64,000 nt of DNA, taken from positions 398,271 through 462,270 of the forward strand of contig VTFK01000371.1 of the NCBI GenBank assembly GCA_009617715.1, in the 5' to 3' direction. Origin of the DNA: Plectrocnemia conspersa (taxonomy: Eukaryota > Arthropoda > Insecta > Trichoptera > Polycentropodidae). This document shows positions 1-12,480 of this stretch, piece after piece. Under the pieces are notes generated by a model. The model saw only the letters and a list, made by a program, of their open reading frames with translations, was not told the origin of the DNA and did no database searches. Position 1 is the first letter of the stretch. Every line of letters begins with the position of its first letter. The translations under genes were made by a program, and so were the position numbers.

Positions 1-320
1 AACAAGTTTTAAATTCTGTACATAAAGTATGCATATTAAATTAAAATTTGGAACTTGCATTCCAATACTTGATCCTAATGCATTAGGCAGAGGTTTATTC
101 AAATTCGAAAATAAAAAATCTGGGACGTCAGATTTTTCAGTTGAAGTTGGGTGTGTATATTTTTTTTATATATATTGGTTATAATTTTTTATTTTTGCAC
201 TAATCATGCAATATTTATATTACGTTGGAAGCATTGCTGTTTACTGACAGATACCTCGTGGTCGTTTTTAGTGAAAAAGTGCTTTCAAAAATCCTCAAAA
301 TAATACGTAAAACCAGTAAA

Positions 321-934
321 ATGTTCAAGAGCAGCTCAAAATATTGCAAGACCGAGGTTAACCATTTTTGTCACATATATGGAACATATCTGTCAAACAG
401 AGAAATAAAATAACTTCAAAGATTAAAACTGCATATTTTCTCAAAAGCGTTAGACAAAAATGGCACTGGTTTTTAATATCATATGAAAAAAAATCCAAAA
501 ATTTCAGAAGCAAAGTTTAAAAAAGGAATTTATGTTGGGCGACAAATACGCAAAATATTACAAGACAAGGTGTTCAAAAACCACCTCAGTAGTGTTTAGT
601 TAGCTGCCTGAAAATCATTCAGAACTATAGGGGGAAGGCTTTTTATGTAATAAAGACCCCAACTATGCTGAATAAGTTGCTGTTACCAGAAAATAGGTGT
701 AAGAATGTCACTTAAAATCAATTTTCTTCATTCGCATCTTGACTTTTTCCGGAAAATTTGGGGACAGTAAGCGACGAATCAAGTGAGAGATTTCATTAAG
801 ATATGGCTTATATAGAAAACCGTTTTCAAGGGAAATATAATGCTAGTATGATGGCAGATTACTGCTGGTTTCTGCGAAGAGAAACTGACAAAGTAGAATA
901 TAAGAGAAGAAAATATACTAAGAAGCATTTTTAA
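321..934 (+). pseudogene. Decayed copy of a repeat-derived protein family (LHSHLDFFPENLG...ADYCW)
   Basis: Pieces in all three plus frames line up, in order, with an uncharacterised protein family common in arthropod genomes and usually regarded as transposon-derived. Visible in order: a Cys/His segment (TEVNHFCHIYGTYLSNREIK, 345-410), EAKFKKGIYVGRQIRKILQD (about 510-568), MSLKINFLHSHLDFF (about 706-750), then PENLGTVSDE..ERFH and NRFQGKYNASMMADYCWFLR (750-880), ending at a TAA at 932-934. The reading frame is broken by frameshifts near 405-420, near 470-510 and near 750, and by stops at the AGTGTTTAG site (about 597), at a TGA a few codons later, and where a Gln codon expected after ERFH is TAA. 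It is therefore dead. Element ends were not found. I know the family from sequence memory only and cannot name its transposon class. Confidence 0.6.
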
Positions 935-2394
935 TTTATTTTTAACAGATGTTTATCTTTATACATTTGTAATAATTTTTAATATAAACTAGTAAATATA
1001 TTACCTACTACTCTTACTGCATAATATCAACACTTTCGAAAAAGCCTTAGATAAAAATATTCTTATGTACTAATCACCGGTACATGTTTAATGTATGGGG
1101 TTCGTACAAACACTGATTTGACTGTAACATAAAAACTTGTGATACAACATGATCACCATAGAGACTTATTATATATGTATGATAAACTGAATCTAAATCA
1201 GTCAGTGTAATTAAATAAAAAATTACGTTCAGCCACTGGTATTTTTTCCTAGCATTTTAATTACTGACATTTTAATTAAAACATTAAAAATACACTTGAT
1301 ATAGTAAAACCCGATCGATTATTATAAAAACTATTAAACTTAGTGATTATTATCTTTACTTTCAGTGTCTACTTTGCGCTTTTTAAAATAAGTCACTTAC
1401 AACAAAATTATTATTTAATTTCAATCTTATTATTGAATCAGAAATATTTATCAAATAAGATTTTTTGGATAAAAATCATTGCAATACAGATAAAAATCGA
1501 TGGCAAACTTCGTGTTTCGTACATTTCAAAATATTATTAATTAATAATCACAAAAATATTTTCTTATCTCACTAAAAAATATCGTAATAATTTATAAAAA
1601 AATCAGCTTAAAATAGAATCTATTATATGTATAATCAGAAAAAAATCGGCATATAGCTCTTCTTAGAAAATTATAGTTTTTATTTTAGATAAAACTAAAT
1701 ACATATACTGTGCATTAAAATTTACATTACAATTAAAATAAAATTTAGAAATATGTAAGCTATGCTTTTAGGTGTTCCAAACCTTCCAGTAGTTTTGAAA
1801 ATTGTTTATTTATAATCGATCGGTATTATGAAAATAATTAAATTTATTTTTTAAATTATGTTGAAGCACAGATGTTAAAAAGTTATTTTTCTCCCATGTA
1901 TGTTTTGTGATAGGGACAATAAATAATTATTACATAATTTATTAGCTCATGAAATCATCTCAAAATATGTTTTTAATATCTTAATAACATAAAAAGCAAC
2001 TGTTATTATAATTCTAGGACTCTATTATTATTTTTTAAGTATAGAAATTAACATTATTAATAAAACAGCTTTAACTTCATACTAGCAAATACATATTTAT
2101 TTTTATTTTTAACGCCATAGTCAAAAGTAAAAAAAATCTTGCGTATAAAAATCGATACTCTTGAAGTCTTGACATGTTCCAAATAATAAAAAAACTTTTT
2201 GTGCGCTGAGTATATTAAGGGCAAACTTGATAAAGGCATGTTTTAATATAATCTATTACAAAGTAATTTAAATGTTTGAGAATTTTATTTTTTTAAAGTT
2301 AAGACTTATTTATGACTATTATTTATTATATTGAAAAACCTAATCAAGGAATGCATTAACATATTGTTATTTAACATAACGATTCATAATAGAT
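935..2394. other. AT-rich intronic DNA, nothing recognised
   Basis: Low-complexity A/T-rich sequence without open frames of note, repeats shared with the rest of the window, or structured sites. Confidence 0.6.
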
Positions 2395-2790
2395 TACATT
2401 ACATCAAATAAATTCCGAAAATTTGTCTTTAACCCAGCGTAATCCAGTAATTGAGCGGCGTCGGTAAGTGATTCTTCCCGAATAAAAAGCATCGTCTCGT
2501 ACGTTATCCAGTACGTCCCTAAGGATCCTGCCGAGGGTGGATCCGGGTGGGGCAGGAAGCCAGGATTAGCCGGGACAGAGGGCTAATCGCCGGTCGTAAA
2601 TAATGTAGCTGTCCGCGGCACCGGCGCCTAATGGTGACGTTGTCTCGAGAAATTATTCGCAGTGTGAACGCTCCTTTATGACGACAATTTGCACACACAC
2701 CCGTGCACACGCATTCCGCATACTCCAACTCTCAATGCTGCCAACTGACATCCGCTCGACCCACTAGAATTTTGTTACAACTCGTACGTT
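2395..2790. other. G+C-rich non-coding island (candidate conserved element)
   Basis: Base composition and complexity rise sharply against the AT-rich flanks, including GGTGGATCCGGGTGGGGCAG (around 2536) and several CpGs. The frames are short and resemble no family I know. A donor-like GTCGGTAAGTG occurs near 2460-2470 but no matching exon is visible. Candidate intronic regulatory element by inference only. Confidence 0.4.
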
Positions 2791-3171
2791 GCTAACATCT
2801 TACTAATAATTCATCTGGGTCGCTTTTCTATATATTATACATATGCATATATTAGTTCAAGGGTATGCTTGTGTATTTGTGCGGTGAGCAGAAGATTTTT
2901 TTTGTATGGAATGAAAGATGAGGAGTAAAATATATTATTTAAATTAATATTAAGACATTTTAAATGCCCGTGATATTGCGTCCAATCAGTATAAACATTT
3001 CTGAAAATATATTTCCTTCATACCCTTGTCCCTAAGTAACAAAATATTAGCACATGTGAATCAATTTTCTTTGTTTTTGAGTAATGCTGTTTCAAAATAT
3101 TTTTAAACTAAAATTAGCAAAACATTTTTATAAATAAAGTTAAATGTAACACTACAAAGTATTATACAATA

Positions 3172-4040
3172 GAGTACGCTCGGGAAAAGGATGCCATTTT
3201 GTTATTGTGTGCGTGTACATGTATATAATAGGGAGAATTGATGTAGCGTGTACTTCGTTGTCTCGCTTTCTCTTTTAAGGACAGTCGCTGATTCGTCAAC
3301 GCTTATATTCGTCATTAAATGCAGTGTGGCACAGAAGTTCGATCTTCTCTAGTGATTTATTTTAAATAATTTTGTGTTGATATTGATTTAACCCAGATAT
3401 GCCCACTGTCCCATGGGTAGGTCACTAAACTCGTGCCACTGTTTTTTATTTATAAATGAAATTTTAAGAGAACAAAATTTCTTGGGCATATCTGGGTTAA
3501 TTGATATCAAGACTTTAAATATACATTGTAAGTTATTCGTTCTCTTACCCGTGGATTAAAATATTTTAATTATTTTTCCATTAATCCGTACGTTGTTAGT
3601 TTTTTACACTATTCTCTGTAAGGCTTAAAAAAATTATTATTCTTATCGTTGCGCCAATGATAATTTTTTAATTTATTCAATGGATTCTAATGATTTAATT
3701 GAGTCGTCGAACCATTAAACAATCTGCGAATAATTTCTTTCCCCATTTTATATCTTTATGCTTTTGAAGAATAGCTAAAGACTTCATTATTTTTTTGACT
3801 AGTGAAAGATTTTGAATTTTGCAAATATTTAATTAATGACATCAATGTTTGGTGTCTTCGATTATATAATATATTTTTAATTGTCCGTTGAAATTTCCAG
3901 CGTAGCTCAGATGTATGTATATTAAATAAACAAATATTTTCTTTTAAAATAAAAAAAATAAATATTCTGAGCGAAATTGTTTTGAGCCGCACAGTTTATG
4001 CACACAATAACAAACCGGAATCCTTATCCCGAGCGTACTC
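3172..4040. mobile_element. Mariner-type MITE copy 1 (TA target, ~40-bp TIRs)
   Basis: The ends are inverted: GAGTACGCTCGGG at 3172-3184 and CCCGAGCGTACTC at 4028-4040, with the similarity continuing inward for about 40 bases (a TTGTTATTGTGTG motif on each side). The element is flanked by TA at 3170-3171 and 4041-4042, the signature of Tc1/mariner insertion. It is 869 bp with no transposase coding, so it is non-autonomous. A second copy lies at 31093-31905, and both contain the small TTAA element described separately. The autonomous parent is not in the window. Confidence 0.8.
3392..3496. mobile_element. TTAA-flanked piggyBac-type MITE nested in the mariner MITE
   Basis: A perfect 14-bp inverted repeat, CCCAGATATGCCCA at the left and TGGGCATATCTGGG at the right, is bounded by TTAA at 3388-3391 and 3497-3500. 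The enclosed 105 bp are non-coding. TTAA duplication plus an end starting CCC is typical of piggyBac-type elements. The same insertion, partly deleted, sits at the same place in the other copy of the host MITE (31310-31375), so it was there before that family spread. Confidence 0.7.
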
Positions 4041-4379
4041 TACATAACTAAAATGACCTATACATTACGTGGGTTTGATTCTAGAAACAGAATTGCTGTT
4101 TTATAGAGCTTTCTATGCTCTTTAATCGTCAATTTTTTTATTTATTTTATGGCTGATATTTTAACAATTTTTAAGAATTTTGACACATATTTATTATATT
4201 AGATTATGTTCCTAATATTTATGTATTGAATATAGCTAGTATTTCATTATCATGCTAAGAATAGGATTATTTATATTATATATCTACATATAAAAAAATA
4301 ATACATCATAATTTTCTACAAAATATTGCATAAAGAGCATTGTTATATCTTCGCAAAGGCTGCAATGCCTGACATTAAA
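4041..4379. other. AT-rich intronic DNA, nothing recognised
   Basis: A/T-rich filler between the MITE and the next more complex region. Confidence 0.6.
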
Positions 4380-4800
4380 AGCGTGTGCTACGGTACGAGC
4401 TTTTGATTCAAATGAGACATTGTACATCCTGCCTAAGAAGATTACACATCCCACTGGATATAGTTCCTGTCATATTAATTGTGGGAGTACGTGTTTGCAT
4501 TCAGCTTTGTAGATATTTAGCTTTTCACGACGGACGTGCTATCCGCTTCATAAATCATATTGCGAATTTCGCTTCTTCTTTGAGCTCGAAGTTTCGATTT
4601 TTGCGACACTCGAACTAACGCGAGACAATGGGCTAAGAAATTACTCTCAAACACTCTACACTAAACGCGTACTCAACTCATACGCAAGGCAAGACTATGG
4701 CAAACTACTCAAAACTTAACGAAAGTACAGTTCTTTGGTCTATCAAACTAGAAGAGCTGGAGTGTGAATGAAGGCCGAACAATCGGTCCATGCTTCAGAC
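4380..4800. other. Higher-complexity non-coding region
   Basis: Mixed-composition sequence with CpGs. Short frames on both strands (for example plus 4385-4618) match no family I recognise. It may be an eroded repeat or a conserved element; I cannot tell which. Confidence 0.3.
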
Positions 4801-5180
4801 GAACTTTTTATTTTTTTTTTGCAAATTTTGACCTCTTATTAGGGACTGATAAGAGGTTTAAGGTTATTTTCTTAACGTCTCAATTACACATCCACAAAAA
4901 TAAAGTGCTACAAATATAGAACAACTTCATTTAATTTTTATAAATATGAAAAAATAATACATAGGTCTTAAAGAGCGGCTTGAGAAATTGCCAATAAAAA
5001 TATTTATTTTACAACTAATTTTTAGTTGATTGACTGCCTTAAATATTTTTAATAAATTTTAAAGCAAATTTGAAGATTAGTGTCATGCTGTTAATATATC
5101 ATTATTTTTTGTAGATTGCTACATATTTGCATCATTTCATTATTCAACTATGTATATGCAATTATCAAATAATCGAATAT
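4801..5180. other. AT-rich DNA with a small hairpin
   Basis: Nothing coding. An 8-bp stem, CCTCTTAT and ATAAGAGG, lies near 4832-4857. Confidence 0.5.
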
Positions 5181-5660
5181 ACAAACCTAACTCGCGGAAA
5201 CCCATTAGTGCATGTCCCATTGGTTCGAGAATAACGAGCTAAGACGCCAGCTAAGCGTTTCTCGGCTAATTTACTGAATGTCAACGGAATCTGAATTTAG
5301 CGAATGCTTGGCAAGTCTATCGACGATGATGCGATTCGCTCTACTAGAAACAAGGCTCTGTTTAAAGCAAAATTGCGCTAGTCGCCTAGCCTAGCTCTAA
5401 ATAGCGAGCAACAGACGCGTTAACATTAATCAAAGTCATCGTCTGCCATAATTGGACGCTGTATGAATTGAATCACGTTATAAATTAACCGCTTACGCCG
5501 TACTCATTTAGGCGTGGCATGGTGGAGGGTATGAGACGAAAATTTCAAACACATCCATCAAATTATTGACTAGAGGATTTTGATGTAGGCTTTCGAGAGG
5601 TCTAATTTTCGCCCTTCAATGAGATAGTTGTGTTGAAGAGCGAGTAAGCACTAATAACTG
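5181..5660. other. G+C-richer non-coding island
   Basis: Several hundred bases of balanced composition with many CpGs (around 5220-5420 and 5500-5640), without an open frame of note. Candidate conserved intronic element by inference. Confidence 0.35.
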
Positions 5661-8389
5661 ATGACTTAAGGTTTGAATTTTATAGCTTAAAATCTCTCGT
5701 GCTTTCTAATATTTCTGAAATACGCTAATACGCACAATAAATTAAGTTATAATACGTGCATCATCTTTCCAGCGTTTTCCTAATTAACAAAACATGCTTA
5801 GAATGCAATTTTTGGTATAGTTTTCACCTGAATCAAAGATTTTATCATTATGTCATCTATGGTCACAAAACGTTGACTTTTTAATGCTCTATTTAACTGC
5901 ATAAAAGGTCGCAGTTATTTATTGAATTTCAATAATGACATTCACTAACTTATTTCTTACATTTAAATCAAATTTATCTTGAATGTTTCCTATTCGTGAA
6001 AGTGAAATTTAATTTCTCGACATTCTTCTTAAAAAAATTAACAGATACTTTTCGTTTTTTTTTATATATTTTATCTCAAACTCTCTGTGTTCCAGGATCA
6101 TCATAAACACGGTTTTTATTTTATTGAAACATTACTTTATTATCTAATGCTTAAAATTTTATACAAGTATCCTTGTATTTATTAAATTTCTAAACCTAAT
6201 AATTCAAGTGTCAACAACAAACAAACGTCTTCTATTTGCTTTCCAATTAATTTTACAAAAAATGTGCCTGGGACTATGAATTTTTTGCGTTTTATTTGTT
6301 TCAGAATAATTATTTTGGGCAAAAAAAAATATCTGAGCTTCTGCGTTATAATGGTTCAAAATATAGTTTGAAAGTTATTTGTAGTTTTTTAAATCGTTTA
6401 TGGTAGAACTCATTACTGACCTAACGACCCTATATTTATGTGAGGTTTGAACCACATGTTTTGTTTAAATGTTTCTCTAACAACCGTTTGAAAAACAAAA
6501 AGAGAGATCAACATATTTCGAAAATCAACTAACATATTCACAACAATTGAAGAGAGATCTCATGACCAAATAATTTTAAAAATTGCAATAAAACGTTAAT
6601 TTCTTATGAGTACCGTAAAAAAAACTGCTCTTTGTTTGGAAAGGACGCACTTATAAATGGAACGTGGAGTAAAAATGTATTGTTGGGACAATACAGTATC
6701 TGACCATATTATTAGACATTTAATTGCTCCATATCTTAATTTTAAACAGCGATATGTCAATCTGCTTAACAAAATAAAATAGTGCATAATTTAACAAAGA
6801 AGCAATCTTAAAACCATGCGTCAATTTATTTTTTAAGTCTTAAGATTTTAAAATCTTTTTTGTATTGTTTCAAATTTGGGTAATGAAATAATAAATAAAA
6901 ATAAAATTACAGTATGGTTTTAATTTAATTTTATTTAAAAAGAAGCGTGTCTATTTTATGCATTTTAATCTTAAAAACAATATGAACCAATTTAATAACG
7001 CTAAAATAAAATATTTAAAACACTGAATTAAAATATTTAAGTTTTTTCTTTACTATTTGCTGAGGTTTATGTATCACTTTATTTTACTATTCGACTTAAA
7101 AAAGCATATAAACATATTACTTGCTTTTATGTATATTTATATTATCTGCTACTAAATAGCATTATTCTAATTTTATTTTTTAATTACACATTACTTACAA
7201 ATAAAGATTTTATCATTAGTTACATTTTTTACCGTGGTTGTTCTTATATATATATAATATTTTTAATATACCAACATTTAATATTTATAAAAAACAAACC
7301 TTTTTCCATGAGAGACAACATTTCGCATGAGATAAGCATACATCTTGTGATTTCTAGCTACATTGAGCGACTATGTAAATATTATTTATTGTCATGACGA
7401 AGGAAATGCAAATTAAGAACGGCTAGATAACAATAATATTCTGAAGGAAGGGGGTAACAATTTTCCCTTTAAATGTTTCAGTCAAGAATATTTTCAGAGG
7501 TTTCACAACCAACCACATTCTATACAGTTTTGGTAGTCCAATTTAAATACCAACCTTAAGGGTAGTTTGTAATATATTTATCTACTTACATGCATGGAAT
7601 TTAATAAATGAAATAGATGTTTAGTAACTTGGGTCAAACTGTTAACCTTGAATCGATATTAAAATAATTAATTCACATTTAAAGTTATTTTTTAATATAA
7701 ATTGGCAATTCAATACTACTAAAGAAAAACATTAACGATATTTATTTATATATTATATATATAAATATATGTCTATATATTTATGGTGCGGATGATTATT
7801 TAGACTATGCGAATTATATTAAAAATCATATAGATGGTTATTAAACATTTTTTTTTAATTTTTAAAAAAACTGTAGTTAATTCTAAAACAAAAGTTTAGT
7901 AATCATTTTCTGTTTTTTTTTTAGTTCTAATAACATAATTTTTATAAATATCATATATGTAATAACTTTAAATACAGTTTTGTCTTATCTAATTCCTTCA
8001 CAGATGTAAAAATACATGCTTGTCAACAACGTTGTAGTTTATTACCAAACTTTTGATGTTTATCATATATTTGACTATAAATGAAATTGCATTTGGGTAT
8101 TTTAACATACATATGCTTGGGGTTTATTATTATTTAAACTTCCACAAAACAGTTCTTAAAGAAATATATTACAGGATATTTTTTAAATAATAAAAATTAT
8201 CGGTATCTGTATTTCAATATCTGAGTTTCGAGAGAAAAACAAGCAGAAGACTTGATTTTAAAAATTAAATTAAAATATATATTGTTCTTTATTTGCCCAT
8301 TTCGAAACATTATGGTTTATAGCATACATTCAACATGGTTAATTTGAGCTAGATATTAATTATCGATTGAACCATATATTATAATTACA
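5661..8389. other. Long AT-rich stretch, nothing recognised
   Basis: About 2.7 kb of A/T-rich DNA with simple (TA) runs near 7235-7260 and 7740-7780. No coding, repeat copy or structured RNA was recognised. Confidence 0.6.
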
Positions 8390-8720
8390 CACACCTCATG
8401 AATCGCGTGTCCCTATATCGCCAGACACGTGTGTATTTAATACTTGATCTGTCTGCTAATTAGTCCGAGTATGCAAAATGGCCGACGGCGGCTCACCAGT
8501 CCCTTTGCGATAATTACCTTACATTTTGCACCGAAAACCCCCTAAGTCGGGCTTAAACCCCGCCTGCAACTGGCGGGTGTAAACATACCTTTATTCGGGA
8601 GCGTATTAATAAGCAGCCGCAAGAATACACACCTACATACACACTATGTGTACAATATTATGTATTATACACTCGCGCCAAAGACGTGGATACTGTGAAT
8701 TAATTACAAATCGGGGTTAA
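8390..8720. other. G+C-rich non-coding island with E-box and homeodomain palindromes
   Basis: Contains the palindromes ACACGTGT (8425-8432) and CTAATTAG (8456-8463) and a C-rich stretch near 8535-8580. The two palindromes match core sites of bHLH and homeodomain factors respectively; their use here is inferred. No coding potential is seen. Confidence 0.4.
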
Positions 8721-9956
8721 GGATACAGCAGGGATAATGCTCGGAGCAAGCCGAAAATAATATATACGTTTTTTGTTAGAGGTTTAATTTATATGTAATT
8801 TTATATGGAACATGTTGGTTCAAAAAGAGTAGAGAATATATTTTGCTTTAACCAAATTCAGCCTGGGTCTTGGATTATATTGGATTTGTACGATTTTTAT
8901 TTTTGTGAGACATTGAAAAAATTAAATCACCATACTATAACATATAAAATACATGTTTTTTTTTCCCAAACAGTGAACTGTAGCAACGGGATATTTACAA
9001 CGGCTGCTATTTCTATGCCAATTGTGTAATTTTTAAATTTCAACTCATAAATTGAGCTGAACAGCGACGTACAGTCCAGCGATTACGTGCTACTAATAAG
9101 TAGACAATAGATCAAAAATAATATATATTTTTGAAAATTACAATAAATTTGTAATAACAGAATAAATTCAATAATCATAATGAATAAAGAATAAGTTGGA
9201 ATCTACACACATACCGTGCTAAGCCTACCCGGCTAGTGTCCAATAAATCAGCTTATAACTCAATGATTATTTTTAATAAATATTCTGCTAGTTTTGTATC
9301 CCCGTTTATAAAAAAAATAAATAAAAACATTAAAATTATATTTATTCTCTCTATAACACCATGACCCATAATTGTAATGATATTTTAATTCACTCGTGAT
9401 CATATTCCTTTTCTTTGCAGAATATTTTTAGCCGTAACAATTTGCCTTGGACTTTCTTTTCCAGAGAATTTGAGCAAGCAGTAGGGAGTCTATATGTATT
9501 ATTAGATGAATCAAATTTCAGTCAGTTTAATTATCACGACTAATAAAGATTCAATGCAATAGTATTTAGCTTGTACAACTATTTTTAATTGACAAAGTTA
9601 CAATGCCATATGTGTGTTTTTTAGTTGTATTATATTTTAACGCCACCTACAATTTGAAACAAAATAAAGCAGATTTTTAAATGAAACATTCCTGTGATAA
9701 TAAGAGACCCGTTGTTTGACAACAAAGAGAATCTGGACAATTGTTAAATACAGATAAAGTTCCAAGACATACACCTAAGCCATCATTGCACAAAATAAAT
9801 TTTGTAGTCTTTATTTACAGTTGTTAAATAATGTCTTAAATGTGATATTATCAATTAAAAATAAAAAAAAACACACAATAATAGTCGTTTATTATATAGA
9901 CTCTCGAAGCGTCATTATTTCCTGATCTTTGGAAATGCACAAAAGTCAAATGTGTT
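8721..9956. other. AT-rich DNA holding one exon-like segment
   Basis: Mostly A/T-rich. At 9421-9543 an acceptor-like pyrimidine tract (TTCCTTTTCTTTGCAG) is followed by a 40-codon open frame, a TAA and an overlapping AATAAA (9542-9547). The frame matches no family I know; see the findings. Confidence 0.4.
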
Positions 9957-9960
9957 TTAA

Positions 9961-10811
9961 CCCTTTCTGCGACTTAAGCGTGTTAATGCGCTCTATTTAT
10001 CAGGGCGCATGAAGCCGGCCATACATACCATATTTTACTAGCTATCAAGTGTTTTGTATGGCGTAAAATGTCTTAACAAAGTGACATCTCTTAAAATAAT
10101 AATAAAAATTGTACTAATTAAATTTAAATTATAATCGATATTAGAGAGATCTAAATCGAAGCTTTGTTTGACGTTAAAGGAGAGTCGTTTTAAGAATTGT
10201 GCTGCGCGGGCTTTATTACTAACAAGAATAATTAATAACAGTTATAACTCACGCTTGACATGTATTTGACATTATTTTATATTTCACTTTTTGTTGACTA
10301 TAATTTTTAAAATTTAATTTTCTATAAGCTGTGTGACAACCCTGGCTTATTGTTGTTATATATGTCTATTCTATATATGATTTGTATATGTTATATTATT
10401 ATTTTTTTTCTAAAACGAATGTGACAACCCTGACACTATGTTTTATATATATTTAAAAATATATTTTCACATATTATTTTATACGAAATTTATTATATTT
10501 TTTCTTATAGCTATGTGATAACCCTGGCATTTTGTTTTTATACATCTGTGTTTAAAGAAATATTTTACAAAATTTTCATTTTTTCTATTTTTATATTTTG
10601 TAATGTGACAACCCTAAGTAGAGGGGGGGAAAATTGTGTTTTTCCGGTTAAATACCAGAAAAAATGACACATTTTATATTTATTATATACATCGTCATAA
10701 TATAGCATTGATACATTTTCCAAAAAAAAAGTTTCAATAGATTCTGTTTTTGCTAGAAAATTCCCGGCCTGTAGCGCACGGCCGTACTAATCGTTTGCGG
10801 CGTTTAAAAGG
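9961..10811. mobile_element. Probable piggyBac-type MITE (TTAA target)
   Basis: The segment is bounded by TTAA at 9957-9960 and 10812-10815. The left end begins CCCTTTCTGCG and the right end, read inward on the other strand, begins CCTTTTAAACGCC, so only the outermost bases are well paired. Each end has a G+C-rich subterminal patch containing TGCGCT. The middle is A/T-rich and holds a 4-unit tandem array (separate entry). There is no transposase frame, so it is non-autonomous. The imperfect TIRs keep confidence moderate. Confidence 0.45.
10332..10620 (+). repeat. Four-unit ~90-bp tandem array with TGTGACAACCCTG box
   Basis: A box TGTGACAACCCTG recurs at 10332, 10420, 10514 (one substitution: TGTGATAACC) and 10604, giving spacings of 88, 94 and 90 bases. 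The sequence between boxes is A/T-rich and poorly conserved. The array sits inside the TTAA-bounded element. Confidence 0.75.
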
Positions 10812-11119
10812 TTAAGAACTATAAACCAATTACAGTGTTCCTGTTTTTTTGCGAAAATGAAAGAAAAAAATAGAGTATGGTAACAATCTAACTAATCTTT
10901 TTGACCTCTAGTTTTGGTTTCTGAAACATCTTTAAGAGAGAGAGAGGAGATACATAAAGAAACGAAGTGCTCAAACTCTTTTGCTGGATAGCATATATAA
11001 TAATTATAGGTATTGTTAAAATAACACAAATGCGTGTAGATATAATTCTTACATTTTGAATATCCTAAAACCATGCGTGCATCCAACGTTTTAATATTAC
11101 AATTCGAAATCCGTGTATT

Positions 11120-11860
11120 TTTTTACCATTATAATCCGGTACTTTGGGGGGCTTCTCGTTAATTTGAAACAATCCGTTCTCCACATCCACCCCACTTTCA
11201 CCCTGCCGCGACAACAGATATATATTATTTTAAAGCAAATCCGCAGATATCGGCGAGGCGCTTACTTCTTGTGCGCCCATCTTCTATTTTCCCATTTTCC
11301 ACCCCCTCGGATGGAAAATTTTCCAGGGTGCGTGCAAAAAATATAAATTCGTCCGTCCTCACACCCCCCGATCGCGTTAGCATTATAATGGATGGATGGG
11401 ATAGAGTCGGTCCCTGGGCCGGTATCCAAACACGGGACCCAGGGCTTCATAAAGGCTTCAATTAAGTCCTCGTATGCAGCAAAAACATTCCCCGCGTAAG
11501 AGTATTATGATTGTTATTTATGTTCCCGCACGAGATAAAGGGACGCCGTTATTAGTATACGGAGCGTTTAATCCCCGCTGAAACTACCTATCGCCAAATA
11601 TTTTAATTAAATTTCATTCCATTAATGGATGGGGCGCCTCCCATAGAGGCAGGTCTCCTCCCGGATCTGCCGGGGCTTTGGGAGACTTGCACCGGATCTA
11701 TTGGAAACCGTCATTGATTATCGCGCTCCCCGCTTAATAAATTGTTGTCGAAACCCTCCGAGATATTGATTTTCCAGGCTAATAATGAAATTTGACAAGG
11801 TCGTTATATTCGGGCTGTGGCGGAGACCCGATTAGGAGAGCTGCTGAAAGATGGGTTCAG
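11120..11860. other. Large G+C-rich non-coding island
   Basis: About 740 bp of balanced composition, the longest such island in the left half, with several C-rich runs and TTAATTAAAT or ATTAAT blocks (around 11600-11630) that resemble clustered homeodomain sites. Overlapping short frames on both strands show no family resemblance. Candidate enhancer by inference. Confidence 0.45.
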
Positions 11861-12119
11861 TATTATTACTGCTTGAATATTATATAAAATAATAAATTTA
11901 GGGCTCTTTGTTATTATAAGAAACAATTTACGTTTTTTGGAACAACACATGGCCAAATTTTAGACTTGAGTTTGAAAAAATAATATTTATTTAATCTCGT
12001 AAATTGTATTCCATTTTTATAGCATCTGGTGAAAATGCGGTACTTTTTTAACAAATACACAAAAAAAAAGTTTAGTTAACTCGAGATACAGTAGTAATAG
12101 ATATTTATTTATCTAATTA

Positions 12120-12460
12120 AATTAAATTAGGACTATAGTGACCTAACATGTTTCGCCAATGCGTCACTATAAGCAATAAACAGTATTAAAACAATAAAAA
12201 AATATATAAAAAAGCATAATAGAAAAAAATAATAAATATTAAAATTAAATGATACTGAACCGGACCAGCTCCTCGTAGCTGACAGAGCAATATGCATGAT
12301 CACCATATTAAGGAACCGAATGGTGATAACCGTATATGAATTCGGCTCTAATGGACATCAAAAGAGGACGTGATTGTGATTTTTAAAAACGTACCAGAAC
12401 CCAAAAGTAAAATTCCTTAAGAATAGTTATTTTTAAGAAATGCTTAGCGACATACGACTA
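12120..12460 (-). mobile_element. Retroelement 3' fragment, dispersed family copy 1
   Basis: Shares with three other loci a block reading CAGCTCCTCGTAGCTGAC (12267-12284), which on the minus strand encodes VSYEELVRF. Further tail-side homology includes CGCCAATGCGTCAC at 12154-12167, also present in copy 3. The translated minus strand keeps SIRAEF...VSYEELVRF with one stop between. The A/T-rich, TTTATTTAT-like left end fits a retroposon tail. The family is not named. Confidence 0.5.
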
Positions 12461-12480
12461 TCGTAGAGTACTCAGTAAAT

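Noticed and set aside
2455..2475. Strong donor-like GTCGGTAAGTG
   Set aside because: No acceptor or coding frame upstream that would make an exon.
6280..6305. Acceptor-like TTTTATTTGTTTCAG and similar sites near 22300, 49755 and 61480
   Set aside because: Each is followed quickly by stops with no donor or polyadenylation context; expected by chance in T-rich intron sequence.
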